Below are positions 1 to 7,451 of a DNA stretch of 12,836 nucleotides, piece after piece. The number at the start of each line of letters is the position of its first letter. Within the stretch, counting starts at the first letter, position 1. A program made the translations under genes and the position numbers. This DNA comes from an uncultured Alphaproteobacteria bacterium (GTDB taxonomy: Bacteria > Pseudomonadota > Alphaproteobacteria > Puniceispirillales > UBA1172): contig CALFYS010000105.1 of assembly GCA_937952245.1 (NCBI GenBank), positions 1 to 12,836 on the forward strand, written 5' to 3'. The notes beneath the pieces are model-generated. The model did no database searches, was not told where the DNA came from, and saw only the letters and a list, made by a program, of their open reading frames with translations.

Positions 1-71
1 AATTGTTCAACATTACCTGTGTTTGATCCGGTGCGGAACGCGTCCACAAAGTCTTCCCATGAAATAGCCAT
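1..71 (-). CDS. Unrecognised protein, N-terminal fragment (runs off left edge)
   Basis: Only the first 23 codons are in the window. The peptide begins MAISWEDFVDAF and is too short to assign to a family. The start is supported by a strong Shine-Dalgarno GGGGAGG (complement of 78-84). Two tandem ATG codons follow (74-72 and 71-69); the second is chosen because its spacing to the Shine-Dalgarno (6 nt) is better than that of the first (3 nt). It lies downstream of the aldehyde dehydrogenase on the same strand, separated by about 210 bp that contain a hairpin, so it is probably its own transcription unit or the distal gene of a punctuated one. It may belong to the same amine-catabolic locus, but no function can be given. 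Confidence 0.6.
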   Translation of the reverse strand, partial: MAISWEDFVDAFRTGSNTGNVEQ

Positions 72-151
72 CATAAACCTCCCCAATGGCAGATTGAGGT
101 GAATGAAGCACGTGTCATTCGGTCTTGATTTTATTGGTGAGGTAACACAAA

Positions 152-187
152 GGCCTCATTCACTCATCGTTGAGTGACTGCGAGGCC
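152..187. terminator. Long bipartite hairpin in the spacer; possible terminator of the aldehyde dehydrogenase gene
   Basis: The outer arms GGCCTC (152-157) and GAGGCC (182-187) pair perfectly. The inner arms TCACTCA (160-166) and TGAGTGA (171-177) pair perfectly around a TCGT loop, with a small asymmetric internal loop between the two stems. Read on the minus strand it follows the aldehyde dehydrogenase stop codon by about 100 nt and is followed by TTTGTGTT, a poor U tract. Termination is therefore likely but not certain. The same structure lies in the leader region of the leftmost gene and could instead be an attenuator or operator dyad. Confidence 0.5.
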
Positions 188-286
188 ATTTAAATTGCTA
201 CGATCTCGCAGCATCCAAAAAATATCATGCATCAATTTTATGATTTTGTCACGCGACCATATTATGCCGGTCTAAATTATGACTTT

Positions 287-1777
287 TTAATATTTGATCC
301 ATGTGGTCTTCAGCGCTGTATATTTATCCAAAGCATGAAGGGATAAATCACGCCCTACCCCTGATTGTTTGAAGCCGCCAAATGGCGTCATCGGGCTTAG
401 GGCATCAACAGTATTAACCGAAACCGTACCCGCTTTCAGTTTTCTTGAAACGCGATGCGCGCGTGAAAGATTGCCTGTCCAGAGTGAGGCGGCTAGGCCG
501 TAAATCGTGTTATTGGCAATCTCAACCGCTTCTTCTTCAGTATCAAACGGAATGACCGAAAGAACCGGGCCAAAGATTTCATCGGTTTCAATCTCAACGC
601 CGCAACGCACGTTATCAAAGATGGTCGGCTCAACATAAAGCCCGCGGTTGTCGATGGTGATGGCATTGCCGCCAACCACACAATCAGCATCTTTTTTGCC
701 CGATGCGATCATCTTCAAAATCCGGTCATATTGTTCTTGGCTGACAATCGCGCCCATTTTGGAAGACGGATCAAGGGGGTTGCCAGGCTTGTAATTTTCC
801 GCCCGTGCCATCAGCATCTGCACAAATTCTTGGTGGATGGAGCGTTCAACCAACAAACGTGAATTGGCTGAGCAAACCTCACCCTGATTAAAGAAAATGC
901 CGAAAGCGGCCATATCCGCCGCCGCCTCTAGATTATCACAATCCGCAAAAACAAGGTTCGGGCTTTTGCCGCCGGTTTCAAGCCAAACCTGTTTCATGTT
1001 GGATTGACCGGCGTATTGTTGGAACATTTTGCCAACAGGGGTGGAGCCGGTAAACGCCAGACAATCAACATCCTGATGCAGCCCAAGCGCGCGGCCTGCG
1101 GTTTCACCAAACCCTGGCACAACATTCAAAACGCCTTCTGGCAAGCCTGCTTCCATGGCCAATTCGGCAAGACGGATTGCGGATAATGGTGACTGTTCAG
1201 CAGGTTTCAGGACAACGGAGTTTCCTGCCGCTAACGCCGCGGCGGCTTTCCATGTCGCCATATCAAGGGGGAAATTCCATGGCACAACCGCGCCAACAAC
1301 CCCAAGAGGTTCTCTTGTGATAAGCGCCAGATCACCCGGGCCTGTTGGTGCCACTTCATCATAGATTTTATCAATGGCTTCCGCGTACCATTGGAAAAAC
1401 AGGGCTGAGCCCGGCACATCCACCGTCGCGGCATCTTCCACCGTTTTCCCCATATCCATGCTGTCTAAGAGCGCCAATTCATCAAGATTTTCACGAATAA
1501 GATCAGCAAGTTTTAACAGAACAGCCTTACGATTCATCGGGGCTTCTTCAGACCACACGCCACTTTCAAAACTGTTGCGGGCAGCGCTGACGGCACGGTC
1601 AATATCAACTTGATCCCCTTCCGCGACAGCGGCGATCACTTCACCTGTGGCGGGATTGATTGTGTCGAATGTTTTGCCTGATGCCGCGTCTTCAAACTTG
1701 CCGTTAATAAACATCTGCCGTGATGGCGATAATTGAGCCGCTAAGTCATTCCATTCTTTTAAACTATGCACCGACAT
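287..1777 (-). CDS. NAD(P)-dependent aldehyde dehydrogenase, PuuC/4-aminobutanal type
   Basis: A full-length (496 aa) cytosolic aldehyde dehydrogenase. Visible motifs: VVPWNFP with the oxyanion Asn168, the cofactor-binding FTGSTPVG (242-249), the general base Glu267 in LETGGKSPN, and the nucleophile Cys302 in FNQGEVCSA. The FGPV segment and the C-terminal PFGGFKQSGVGRD loop are also present. From recall it resembles E. coli PuuC along its length, including YAEAIDK and SRAHRxSRKLKAG, so oxidation of 4-aminobutanal, gamma-glutamylaminobutanal or a similar aldehyde is likely; betaine-aldehyde dehydrogenases are close relatives and cannot be excluded. The start is supported by GGGGAG (complement of 1784-1789) six nt upstream. 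It is divergent from the polyamine importer and probably shares its control region. In context it would take the aldehyde produced by the flavoprotein at 7452-9551 onward to an amino acid such as GABA. Confidence 0.9.
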   Translation of the reverse strand: MSVHSLKEWNDLAAQLSPSRQMFINGKFEDAASGKTFDTINPATGEVIAAVAEGDQVDIDRAVSAARNSFESGVWSEEAPMNRKAVLLKLADLIRENLDELALLDSMDMGKTVEDAATVDVPGSALFFQWYAEAIDKIYDEVAPTGPGDLALITREPLGVVGAVVPWNFPLDMATWKAAAALAAGNSVVLKPAEQSPLSAIRLAELAMEAGLPEGVLNVVPGFGETAGRALGLHQDVDCLAFTGSTPVGKMFQQYAGQSNMKQVWLETGGKSPNLVFADCDNLEAAADMAAFGIFFNQGEVCSANSRLLVERSIHQEFVQMLMARAENYKPGNPLDPSSKMGAIVSQEQYDRILKMIASGKKDADCVVGGNAITIDNRGLYVEPTIFDNVRCGVEIETDEIFGPVLSVIPFDTEEEAVEIANNTIYGLAASLWTGNLSRAHRVSRKLKAGTVSVNTVDALSPMTPFGGFKQSGVGRDLSLHALDKYTALKTTWIKY

Positions 1778-1976
1778 GATGATCTCCCCAATTTCGTAAT
1801 CTTTTTCTTTACTTTCTTTGTTTCATTAACGTTTTGCAACCATGAATAATTAGAAACCAAAGCGCATCATCCCTATTCGCGGCTCAAAAACTTAGGGCAT
1901 CGGGGCTTATTCCAGAAAAAAATGATTGCTCCTTGGTGATTTTATGTAAGGATAAATCAAGAATAAGGATGAGAGT
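1778..1976. promoter_or_regulatory. Divergent control region between the aldehyde dehydrogenase and the importer operon
   Basis: This 199-bp AT-rich spacer separates two divergent genes, so at least two outward promoters must lie here or nearby. Ribosome-binding sites are visible at both ends: GGGGAG on the minus strand (1784-1789) and AAGGA on the plus strand (1965-1969, 7 nt before ATG 1977). I could not pick convincing -35/-10 pairs. An imperfect inverted repeat (1860-1875 against 1893-1908, ends AAGC/GCTT and CCCTA/TAGGG, 11 of 16 positions matching) is the only dyad noticed. It is weak. Confidence 0.45.
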
Positions 1977-3071
1977 ATGACCAAAACAGCATTGTTTATT
2001 GATGGGGTTGCTAAAGTTTATCCGCACCGGACAAACCCTGTAAGGGCGCTTAAAGGTGTTAGTTTTGATATTCTTGATAATGAGTTTTTCACCCTTTTAG
2101 GGCCATCGGGTTGCGGCAAGACAACCTTGCTTCGGATCATCGCGGGGTTTGAAGATATTACCGAAGGTCACGTGCTTTTATATGGTGATGACATTTCATC
2201 CCTTGCGCCTAACCAGCGGCCGGTGAATACCGTCTTTCAGCAATATGCCCTGTTTCCGCATCTGACGGTTTTTGAAAATGTTGCCTTTGGGTTAAGACGG
2301 TTAAACCGCGATGCCGATGATATTAAACAGCGGACAACGGCAATGCTGGAATTGATCCGTATGGCCGAATATGGGGATCGCAAACCAAGTGAATTGTCAG
2401 GCGGGCAACAACAACGGGTGGCCTTGGCGCGCGCCCTTGCCCCCTCCCCTAAAGTGTTGTTGTTGGATGAACCGCTTTCGGCGCTTGACCTGAAATTACG
2501 TCAAGCGATGCGCGAAGAATTGAAATCCATCCAAAAACAAACAGGGATTACCTTTGTCTTTGTCACCCATGACCAAGAAGAAGCATTGGCCATGTCTGAC
2601 CGAATTGCGGTGATGAGCAATGGGGAGGTTCAGCAAATCGGCTCCCCCCGTGAGATTTACAACAACCCCGCCAATCATTTTGTCGCAAACTTTATTGGGG
2701 AAGCCAATATCCTTGAGGCCACAGCCACCCCCGCGGCAGGCAAAAAAGCAAAACTGACCTTCAACAACATTGATATTGGCACGGTGGAATTGCCCCAGAA
2801 ATTGGATGGCGAGACCAATATTTCAGTGATGGTACGCCCAGAACATATTCATCTCAGCCCAGCATCAGCAAAAACAAAGAACGCGATCAAAGGGCGGGTC
2901 AAAGATGTTTCCTATCTTGGAACAGATACCCAAGCCCATATTGATCTTCCCAACCAGAAAGAAATTTTGGTGCGGATGCAGAATAACGCCCTTGAGACCA
3001 ATAGTTTTGATGTCGGTGATGATGTTCATGTCACCTTTTCGGAAAATGCCATCCGGCTTTTAGAGGACTGA
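1977..3071 (+). CDS. potA: Spermidine/putrescine ABC transporter ATP-binding protein (PotA/PotG type)
   Basis: The 364-residue protein is the cytoplasmic ATPase that powers the importer encoded by the next three genes. All nucleotide-binding elements are intact: Walker A GPSGCGKTT (42-50), Q-loop FQQYALFPHLTV (Q88/Q89), signature LSGGQQQR (140-147), Walker B LLLDEP (161-166) with catalytic Glu165, and the switch His198 in VTHDQEEAL. The remaining ~130 residues form the C-terminal TOBE-type regulatory domain, including the typical VMVRPEHI segment. The length is close to E. coli PotA (378 aa). The start ATG has AAGGA seven nt upstream. The stop codon is two nt before the GTG of the first permease, so the genes are translationally linked. 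Iron and other CUT1-type ATPases share this architecture; the polyamine assignment rests on the partner permeases and binding protein. Confidence 0.93.
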   Translation: MTKTALFIDGVAKVYPHRTNPVRALKGVSFDILDNEFFTLLGPSGCGKTTLLRIIAGFEDITEGHVLLYGDDISSLAPNQRPVNTVFQQYALFPHLTVFENVAFGLRRLNRDADDIKQRTTAMLELIRMAEYGDRKPSELSGGQQQRVALARALAPSPKVLLLDEPLSALDLKLRQAMREELKSIQKQTGITFVFVTHDQEEALAMSDRIAVMSNGEVQQIGSPREIYNNPANHFVANFIGEANILEATATPAAGKKAKLTFNNIDIGTVELPQKLDGETNISVMVRPEHIHLSPASAKTKNAIKGRVKDVSYLGTDTQAHIDLPNQKEILVRMQNNALETNSFDVGDDVHVTFSENAIRLLED

Positions 3072-3073
3072 TC

Positions 3074-4006
3074 GTGGCGGGTATGGCTTCACCAAAAGGC
3101 AATAAGGCCGAAGCGTCCATCGTTGACGGACGATTGGGGATCTTGCTGCTGCCATCATGGGTGGTGATTGGCATTCTTTTGGTCATCCCTGTGTTGATCA
3201 TGTTTGTCTATTCCTTCCTGACCCAAGATTTCCGTGGTGGGGTGATCTGGACATTTACCCTTGAGGCTTATGATCAATTTTTCATCGATCGTGGGTTGTT
3301 TGGTGATGAACCCGCGCAATTGGAATGGACCTATATCCTGATTTTTTGGCGGTCTTTCCTGCAAGCGTTTTTTGCCATGATCTTTTGTTTGCTGATCGGC
3401 TTTCCCACCGCATATTTCATGGCCACCAGCCCGCCGAAATCCAGATCATTTCTTCTGTTTTTGGTGACGATTCCGTATTGGGTCAATCTATTGATCCGCA
3501 CAGTTTCCATGAAGTTTCTTATTCGGGATACAGGCCCTATTAATGAATGGCTGATGGCTTTTGGCATGATTGATGAACCTATTCGGATGATCAACACCGC
3601 CTTTGCCGTGCAATTGGGGCTATTTTATTCTTATTTGCCGTTCATGGTATTGCCGATTTACGCCTCTATTGAACGGTATAATTTTGTTTTATCCGAAGCG
3701 GCGGCAGACCTTTATACAGGGCGGTGGACAACGTTATTCAAAGTGCTGATCCCCACTGTCAAACCGGGGATTATCGCGGGCTGTATTCTTGTCTTTATTC
3801 CCAGCCTTGGTGCTTTTCTGGCGCCTGATCTGTTGGGCGGGGCGAAAAACTTTATGATCGGCTCATTGGTTGAAGAACAATTCAAAGGCCAAGCCGGCGA
3901 TTGGCCATTTGGGGCGGCGGTTTCAATGATCCTGCTGACCATTATTATGATTGTGTTGCTGTTTTATGCCCGCAGCCAAACCAATTCAGCGGGGCGTGGT
4001 CACTGA
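3074..4006 (+). CDS. potB: Polyamine ABC transporter permease 1 (PotB/PotH type)
   Basis: An inner-membrane permease of 310 aa with about six hydrophobic segments (approximately residues 22-46, 92-116, 126-146, 175-198, 233-252 and 282-298). The cytoplasmic EAA coupling loop, which contacts the ATPase, runs from Glu208 (SEAAADLYTGRW) to VKPGI. The segments PYWVNLLIRT and LPFMVLPIYASIE are typical of PotB/PotH. The GTG start at 3074 is preferred to the in-frame ATG at 3083 because AGAGGA (3062-3067) sits six nt before the GTG and fifteen before the ATG. It is followed after one base by the second permease, indicating tight translational coupling and 1:1 stoichiometry. Confidence 0.9.
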   Translation: MAGMASPKGNKAEASIVDGRLGILLLPSWVVIGILLVIPVLIMFVYSFLTQDFRGGVIWTFTLEAYDQFFIDRGLFGDEPAQLEWTYILIFWRSFLQAFFAMIFCLLIGFPTAYFMATSPPKSRSFLLFLVTIPYWVNLLIRTVSMKFLIRDTGPINEWLMAFGMIDEPIRMINTAFAVQLGLFYSYLPFMVLPIYASIERYNFVLSEAAADLYTGRWTTLFKVLIPTVKPGIIAGCILVFIPSLGAFLAPDLLGGAKNFMIGSLVEEQFKGQAGDWPFGAAVSMILLTIIMIVLLFYARSQTNSAGRGH

Positions 4007-4007
4007 T

Positions 4008-4817
4008 ATGGCAGTCGCGAATAAAAAAATGAAATGGTACCCGGGGTTCAGAGAGATTACCCTCGCCTGCTTTTTTATTCTATACGCCCCTTTGATTATT
4101 GTGATGATCTATTCATTTAACGCGTCGCAATCCATCACCATCTGGGGCGGATTTAGTTTGCAGTGGTATGAAGAAGTGTTTTTCGGCATTGAGGCTGAAA
4201 AATTCAAAAAAGCCACGATTAACTCTTTGATTATTGCGATTATGGCGGCGGTGGTTTCCACCGTGATCGCGACAGCGGCGGCGCTGGCCATGGTGCGCGG
4301 CAAAGCCTTTAAAGGCAAATCGCTAACATTTGGGCTGATCAACCTGCCCTTGATGGTGCCTGAAATTGTCACCGCGGTGGCGACGTTGATTTTCTTTTCG
4401 GTGATCGGTTTTGATCGCGGGGTGTTGAGCATCTTGCTGGCGCATATTGTGTTCTGCATCCCCTTTGCCTATCTGCCTATCTCAGCACGCCTGCAAGGGA
4501 TTTCAAGCATTTATGAACAAGCGGGGCGTGATCTTTATGCCACCCCTGGCCAGACATTTTTACTCATTCTCTTTCCTTTGATGGTGCCGGGGATTTTATC
4601 AGGTTTTCTCTTGGCCTTTATCATTTCGCTGGATGATTTCATCATCACCAATTTTGTTAAAGGCGCGGGCGTGGAAACCCTGCCCACCGCAATTTTTGGG
4701 GCGGTCAAGCAAGGCATTAAACCCAATATCATGGCCATTTCCACGCTGATGCTGACCGTATCCATCGTGTTGGTGTCAATTTCGTATTTGATCAGCCGGA
4801 TCGGGCGGCAAAACTAG
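4008..4817 (+). CDS. potC: Polyamine ABC transporter permease 2 (PotC/PotI type)
   Basis: A 269-aa inner-membrane permease that pairs with the preceding gene to form the translocation channel. About six membrane segments are visible (near 18-38, 72-96, 108-132, 137-160, 195-215 and 240-262). A somewhat degenerate EAA loop begins YEQAGRDLYATPG (169-181) and ends FPLMVPGI. SLDDFIITNFVKGAGVETLP is characteristic of PotC/PotI. The open frame extends upstream to an ATG at 3951, but that would overlap 56 bases of the first permease and add a cysteine-rich stretch foreign to the family. ATG 4008 gives the usual short basic N-terminus (MAVANKKMKW) and lies one base after the previous stop. Confidence 0.9.
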   Translation: MAVANKKMKWYPGFREITLACFFILYAPLIIVMIYSFNASQSITIWGGFSLQWYEEVFFGIEAEKFKKATINSLIIAIMAAVVSTVIATAAALAMVRGKAFKGKSLTFGLINLPLMVPEIVTAVATLIFFSVIGFDRGVLSILLAHIVFCIPFAYLPISARLQGISSIYEQAGRDLYATPGQTFLLILFPLMVPGILSGFLLAFIISLDDFIITNFVKGAGVETLPTAIFGAVKQGIKPNIMAISTLMLTVSIVLVSISYLISRIGRQN

Positions 4818-4905
4818 CCCCCGAAATACCTTTTCATAATATTTCTTTGCGATTTTCCGGTTATCAATTACGCTAATAAAAATAAAAAAATAGAATGAAT
4901 AAAAC

Positions 4906-4910
4906 GGAGG
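4906..4910 (+). promoter_or_regulatory. Ribosome-binding site that fixes the binding-protein start
   Basis: GGAGG lies five nt before ATG 4916. An alternative in-frame ATG at 4895 lies upstream of this site and has only an A-rich tract before it. The site therefore selects 4916, giving a standard signal peptide beginning MRKLTTLM. It is the strongest Shine-Dalgarno of the importer operon, fitting the higher level expected for a periplasmic binding protein. Confidence 0.75.
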
Positions 4911-4915
4911 TAATT

Positions 4916-5950
4916 ATGCGTAAGCTTACGACACTCATGACCGCGGCAACAATGGTGTTTGCCACAGGTCAATCTATTGCGGCAGAAAAACTGTCGATCT
5001 ATCACTGGTTTGAATATATTCCGCAGGAATTGCTGAATAAATTCACCGCTGAAACAGGCATTGAAGTGGTGATGGATACCTATGATTCCAACGAAGCGAT
5101 GTTGGCCAACCTGAAGGCTGGCGGCATGGGCAATTATGATGTGGCCGTCCCCGGCGATTACATGGTTGAGATCATGATCAATGAAGGCATGCTGGATAGT
5201 TTTGCTTCATCTGAGCTGAGCAACTTTGGCAATATTGAAGACAAATGGCGTGACGTTAGTTTTGACATGGGCCGGAAACATTCCATTCCATATCAGTGGG
5301 GTTCAACCAGTTTCTCCGTTGATACCAGCGTCTATGGCGGTGATATTAACACAACAGACATTATCTTTAACCCACCATCAGAACTGAAGGGCAAGATTAA
5401 TGTTCTTGATACCGCCGGTGAAACGCTTGTGTTTGCGTCTATCCATATGGGGATTCCCCAGTGCAGCACCGATAAAGAACAGCTGAAGGCTTTGTCAAAA
5501 ATGCTTGATGGCGCTAAGAAAAATTGGGCTTCGTTCAATTCTGATGGCGCAAAAGACGTTCTTGTATCCGGTGATGCCGCCGCTGGCATGATCTGGAACG
5601 GTTTTGGTGCGAAAGCACGGGCTGAAAACGCATCGCTTAAATACGCTTATCCAAAGCAGGGTTATATTGTCTGGATGGATAACGTTGTGCTGTTGAAAGA
5701 CGCGCCAAACAGAGATGCCGCGCTTAAGTTTATGGATTTCCTTCTTGAGCCTGAAAATGCCGCGGCGGTGACCAATTACGCCCGCTATGCCGCTGGTGTT
5801 AAGGGTGTTGGCAAGCATCTTGATGCTGAATTGTCAGAAGCATTGGAAAACAACCCTCCTGCTGATGCGCCTGCTGGCCAATTTGTGCAGGTTTGTGACC
5901 AGCAAACCCAAGGTCTTTATGACGCGATCTGGACGCGCCTGAAGAAGTAA
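4916..5950 (+). CDS. potF: Periplasmic polyamine-binding protein (PotD/PotF type)
   Basis: The secreted ligand-binding subunit of the importer (344 aa from this start). Residues 1-23 form a signal peptide: basic MRK, a hydrophobic core, and SIAA as the probable cleavage site before Glu24. The mature protein opens with KLSIYHWFEYIPQELLNKF, the usual start of PotD/PotF proteins. Other family landmarks are YDSNEAMLANLKAG, the YDVAVPGDYMV segment, PYQWGSTSFSVDT, and the C-terminal FLLEPENAA stretch. Aromatic residues in these segments normally stack on the amine ligand. Whether it prefers putrescine, spermidine or another amine cannot be told by eye; symbol choice between potD and potF is arbitrary. 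It is the last gene of the operon, after a 98-bp AT-rich spacer, and is followed by an intrinsic terminator. Confidence 0.9.
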   Translation: MRKLTTLMTAATMVFATGQSIAAEKLSIYHWFEYIPQELLNKFTAETGIEVVMDTYDSNEAMLANLKAGGMGNYDVAVPGDYMVEIMINEGMLDSFASSELSNFGNIEDKWRDVSFDMGRKHSIPYQWGSTSFSVDTSVYGGDINTTDIIFNPPSELKGKINVLDTAGETLVFASIHMGIPQCSTDKEQLKALSKMLDGAKKNWASFNSDGAKDVLVSGDAAAGMIWNGFGAKARAENASLKYAYPKQGYIVWMDNVVLLKDAPNRDAALKFMDFLLEPENAAAVTNYARYAAGVKGVGKHLDAELSEALENNPPADAPAGQFVQVCDQQTQGLYDAIWTRLKK

Positions 5951-5958
5951 CATTTGAG

Positions 5959-5990
5959 ACCAGTGGCGTGTGATCATGCCACTGGTTTTT
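5959..5990 (+). terminator. Intrinsic terminator of the polyamine importer operon
   Basis: The arms ACCAGTGGC (5959-5967) and GCCACTGGT (5978-5986) are perfectly complementary. The stem extends inward by three more pairs (5968-5970 with 5975-5977, one of them G-U), leaving a TGAT loop (5971-5974). The T tract starts at 5986 and continues as TTTTTCTTT to 5994. It begins eight nt after the binding-protein stop codon and ends directly at the start codon of the amidase. Confidence 0.92.
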
Positions 5991-5997
5991 CTTTGTG

Positions 5998-7437
5998 ATG
6001 GGATCACTTCACCACCCCACTGATGCGTGTTCAATCGTTGCGAGTGTCGCTTGCGGCGATGTTGATATTGCAACCATCATAAAAGCCAGTCTTGAGCGCT
6101 GCCATTTGGTTCAGCAAGAGCTCAACCCGTTTACAGCCATCTATGATGAAGACGCGCAAAAACAGGCGAAAGAAGCGTCTCTGCGGCTTAAAAATGGCGC
6201 GGCACCCCGCCCCTTAGAAGGCGTTCCTATTGCCATTAAAGAATTCACCCCCATCAAGGGCAAGCCAACGACCCGCGGTTCCGCCGCCCTGAAAGATGCG
6301 ATTGGCACGGATCAACCTGTCCTTGTTCAGCGGTTATTGGATGCTGGCGCCATTATTGTGGCGCGCACCACAACACCAGAATTTGCCCATTCAAGCTTCA
6401 CCCGCTCGCCTTTATTTGGCCATACCAAAAACCCGTTTGATCCCAGCCGGACTTGCGGCGGGTCATCGGGCGGGGCGGCGGTGGCGGTGACCACAGGATG
6501 TGTTCCGCTGGCGGAAGGGACCGATATGGGCGGGTCTGTTCGCATTCCCGCGGCGCTTTCAGGCTGTGTTGGCTTTAAGCCCAGTCTTGGTCGCATCCCG
6601 ATGGATATTTTGCCAACCGTGTTTGATACGATCTCCCATTTTGGGCCTTTGGCGCGCACCATTGAGGATGTGAAACTCTTTATGAACGTCGCGTCAGGGC
6701 CTGATGATGCTGATATTTTAAGCCAGATTTCCCCGCTTGAGTTAGAACAACCTGATTTTGACCCGAAAGCGCTGAAACTAGCGGTCTCACCTGATCTTGG
6801 TTTTTTTGAAATTGATGACGATGTTGCCCATGCTTTTGACCAAGCCTTAACCCGCCTTGCCGATGCCGGGGTTGAGCTTATGCCCGTTGATTTGGGATGG
6901 GGGGCTGAGATTGTCGATGCTTGGTATGATTATTGGTGTGTGTATTTGGCGGCGGCGGCCGAAGACCTGCTTGCTGATCACCGGCAGGTCATGGACCCTG
7001 AATTTCTGGCCTTGGTTGACCGTGGGTTATCCATGTCAGCGGTGGAGTTCAGGCGCCTTGATGAGATCAGAACCCAACAATGGCGGCAGTTTTCATCAGC
7101 GATGAAAGGGTTTGATGCCCTGCTTTGCCCCACAATGGCTTTGCCCGCCCCGCCCATTGATGCCTCTGAAGATGATTTCACCTCGGTTAATGCCAATGGC
7201 AAACTTGCTGGCCTTGATATGACCTGTATGTTCAATTCCATCGGGCAATGCCCGGCATTATCCGTTCCATCTGGCCTGAGCAAAGATGGCTTGCCGACCG
7301 CCATTCAAATCATTGGCAAGCGGTTTGATGACGCGACCACTTTAAATATTGGTCAATTGCTTCAAAATATTCATGGATGGAATCACATTTCTCCGCCTAA
7401 TATGTCATTATATTCATCATCACCGAAGACAACTTGA
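5998..7437 (+). CDS. Amidase-signature (AS) family amidase, substrate unknown
   Basis: A 479-aa cytosolic amide hydrolase with a complete Ser-cisSer-Lys triad: Lys81 (GVPIAIKEF), Ser156 in the GGSSGG signature, and the nucleophile Ser180 in GTDMGGSVRIPA. The 24-residue spacing of the two serines is that of the family. Aryl- and alkyl-amidases, amino-acid-amide hydrolases and GatA share the fold, so the substrate cannot be deduced. In this operon an N-acyl-amine or an amide formed during polyamine breakdown is a reasonable guess. ATG 5998 or the adjacent GTG 5995 are the only possible starts, because an in-frame stop sits at 5971-5973. Neither has a Shine-Dalgarno: the preceding bases are the terminator U tract. 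The gene is followed after 14 bp by the flavoprotein gene. Confidence 0.88.
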   Translation: MGSLHHPTDACSIVASVACGDVDIATIIKASLERCHLVQQELNPFTAIYDEDAQKQAKEASLRLKNGAAPRPLEGVPIAIKEFTPIKGKPTTRGSAALKDAIGTDQPVLVQRLLDAGAIIVARTTTPEFAHSSFTRSPLFGHTKNPFDPSRTCGGSSGGAAVAVTTGCVPLAEGTDMGGSVRIPAALSGCVGFKPSLGRIPMDILPTVFDTISHFGPLARTIEDVKLFMNVASGPDDADILSQISPLELEQPDFDPKALKLAVSPDLGFFEIDDDVAHAFDQALTRLADAGVELMPVDLGWGAEIVDAWYDYWCVYLAAAAEDLLADHRQVMDPEFLALVDRGLSMSAVEFRRLDEIRTQQWRQFSSAMKGFDALLCPTMALPAPPIDASEDDFTSVNANGKLAGLDMTCMFNSIGQCPALSVPSGLSKDGLPTAIQIIGKRFDDATTLNIGQLLQNIHGWNHISPPNMSLYSSSPKTT

Positions 7438-7451
7438 AAGGAATTTTTTAA

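Noticed and set aside
1860..1908. Imperfect inverted repeat in the divergent spacer as an operator
   Set aside because: Only 11 of 16 positions match and the matches are broken into short blocks; this is close to what chance gives. It is mentioned in the spacer entry but not claimed as a site.
3951..4007. Upstream ATG at 3951 as start of the second permease
   Set aside because: It would overlap the end of the first permease by 56 bases and add a cysteine-rich peptide that is a frame shadow of that gene's last membrane segment. ATG 4008 fits the family.
4818..4905. Separate promoter for the binding-protein gene in the AT-rich spacer
   Set aside because: A TTGCGA at 4847-4852 has no acceptable -10 element at 16-18 bp. 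The spacer also lacks a terminator for the upstream genes, so simple co-transcription is the better reading.
5893..5921. TTGTGA and TTTATG, 17 bp apart, as a promoter for the amidase operon
   Set aside because: The hexamers match the sigma-70 consensus at only four and three positions, and the intrinsic terminator at 5959-5990 would lie downstream of it.
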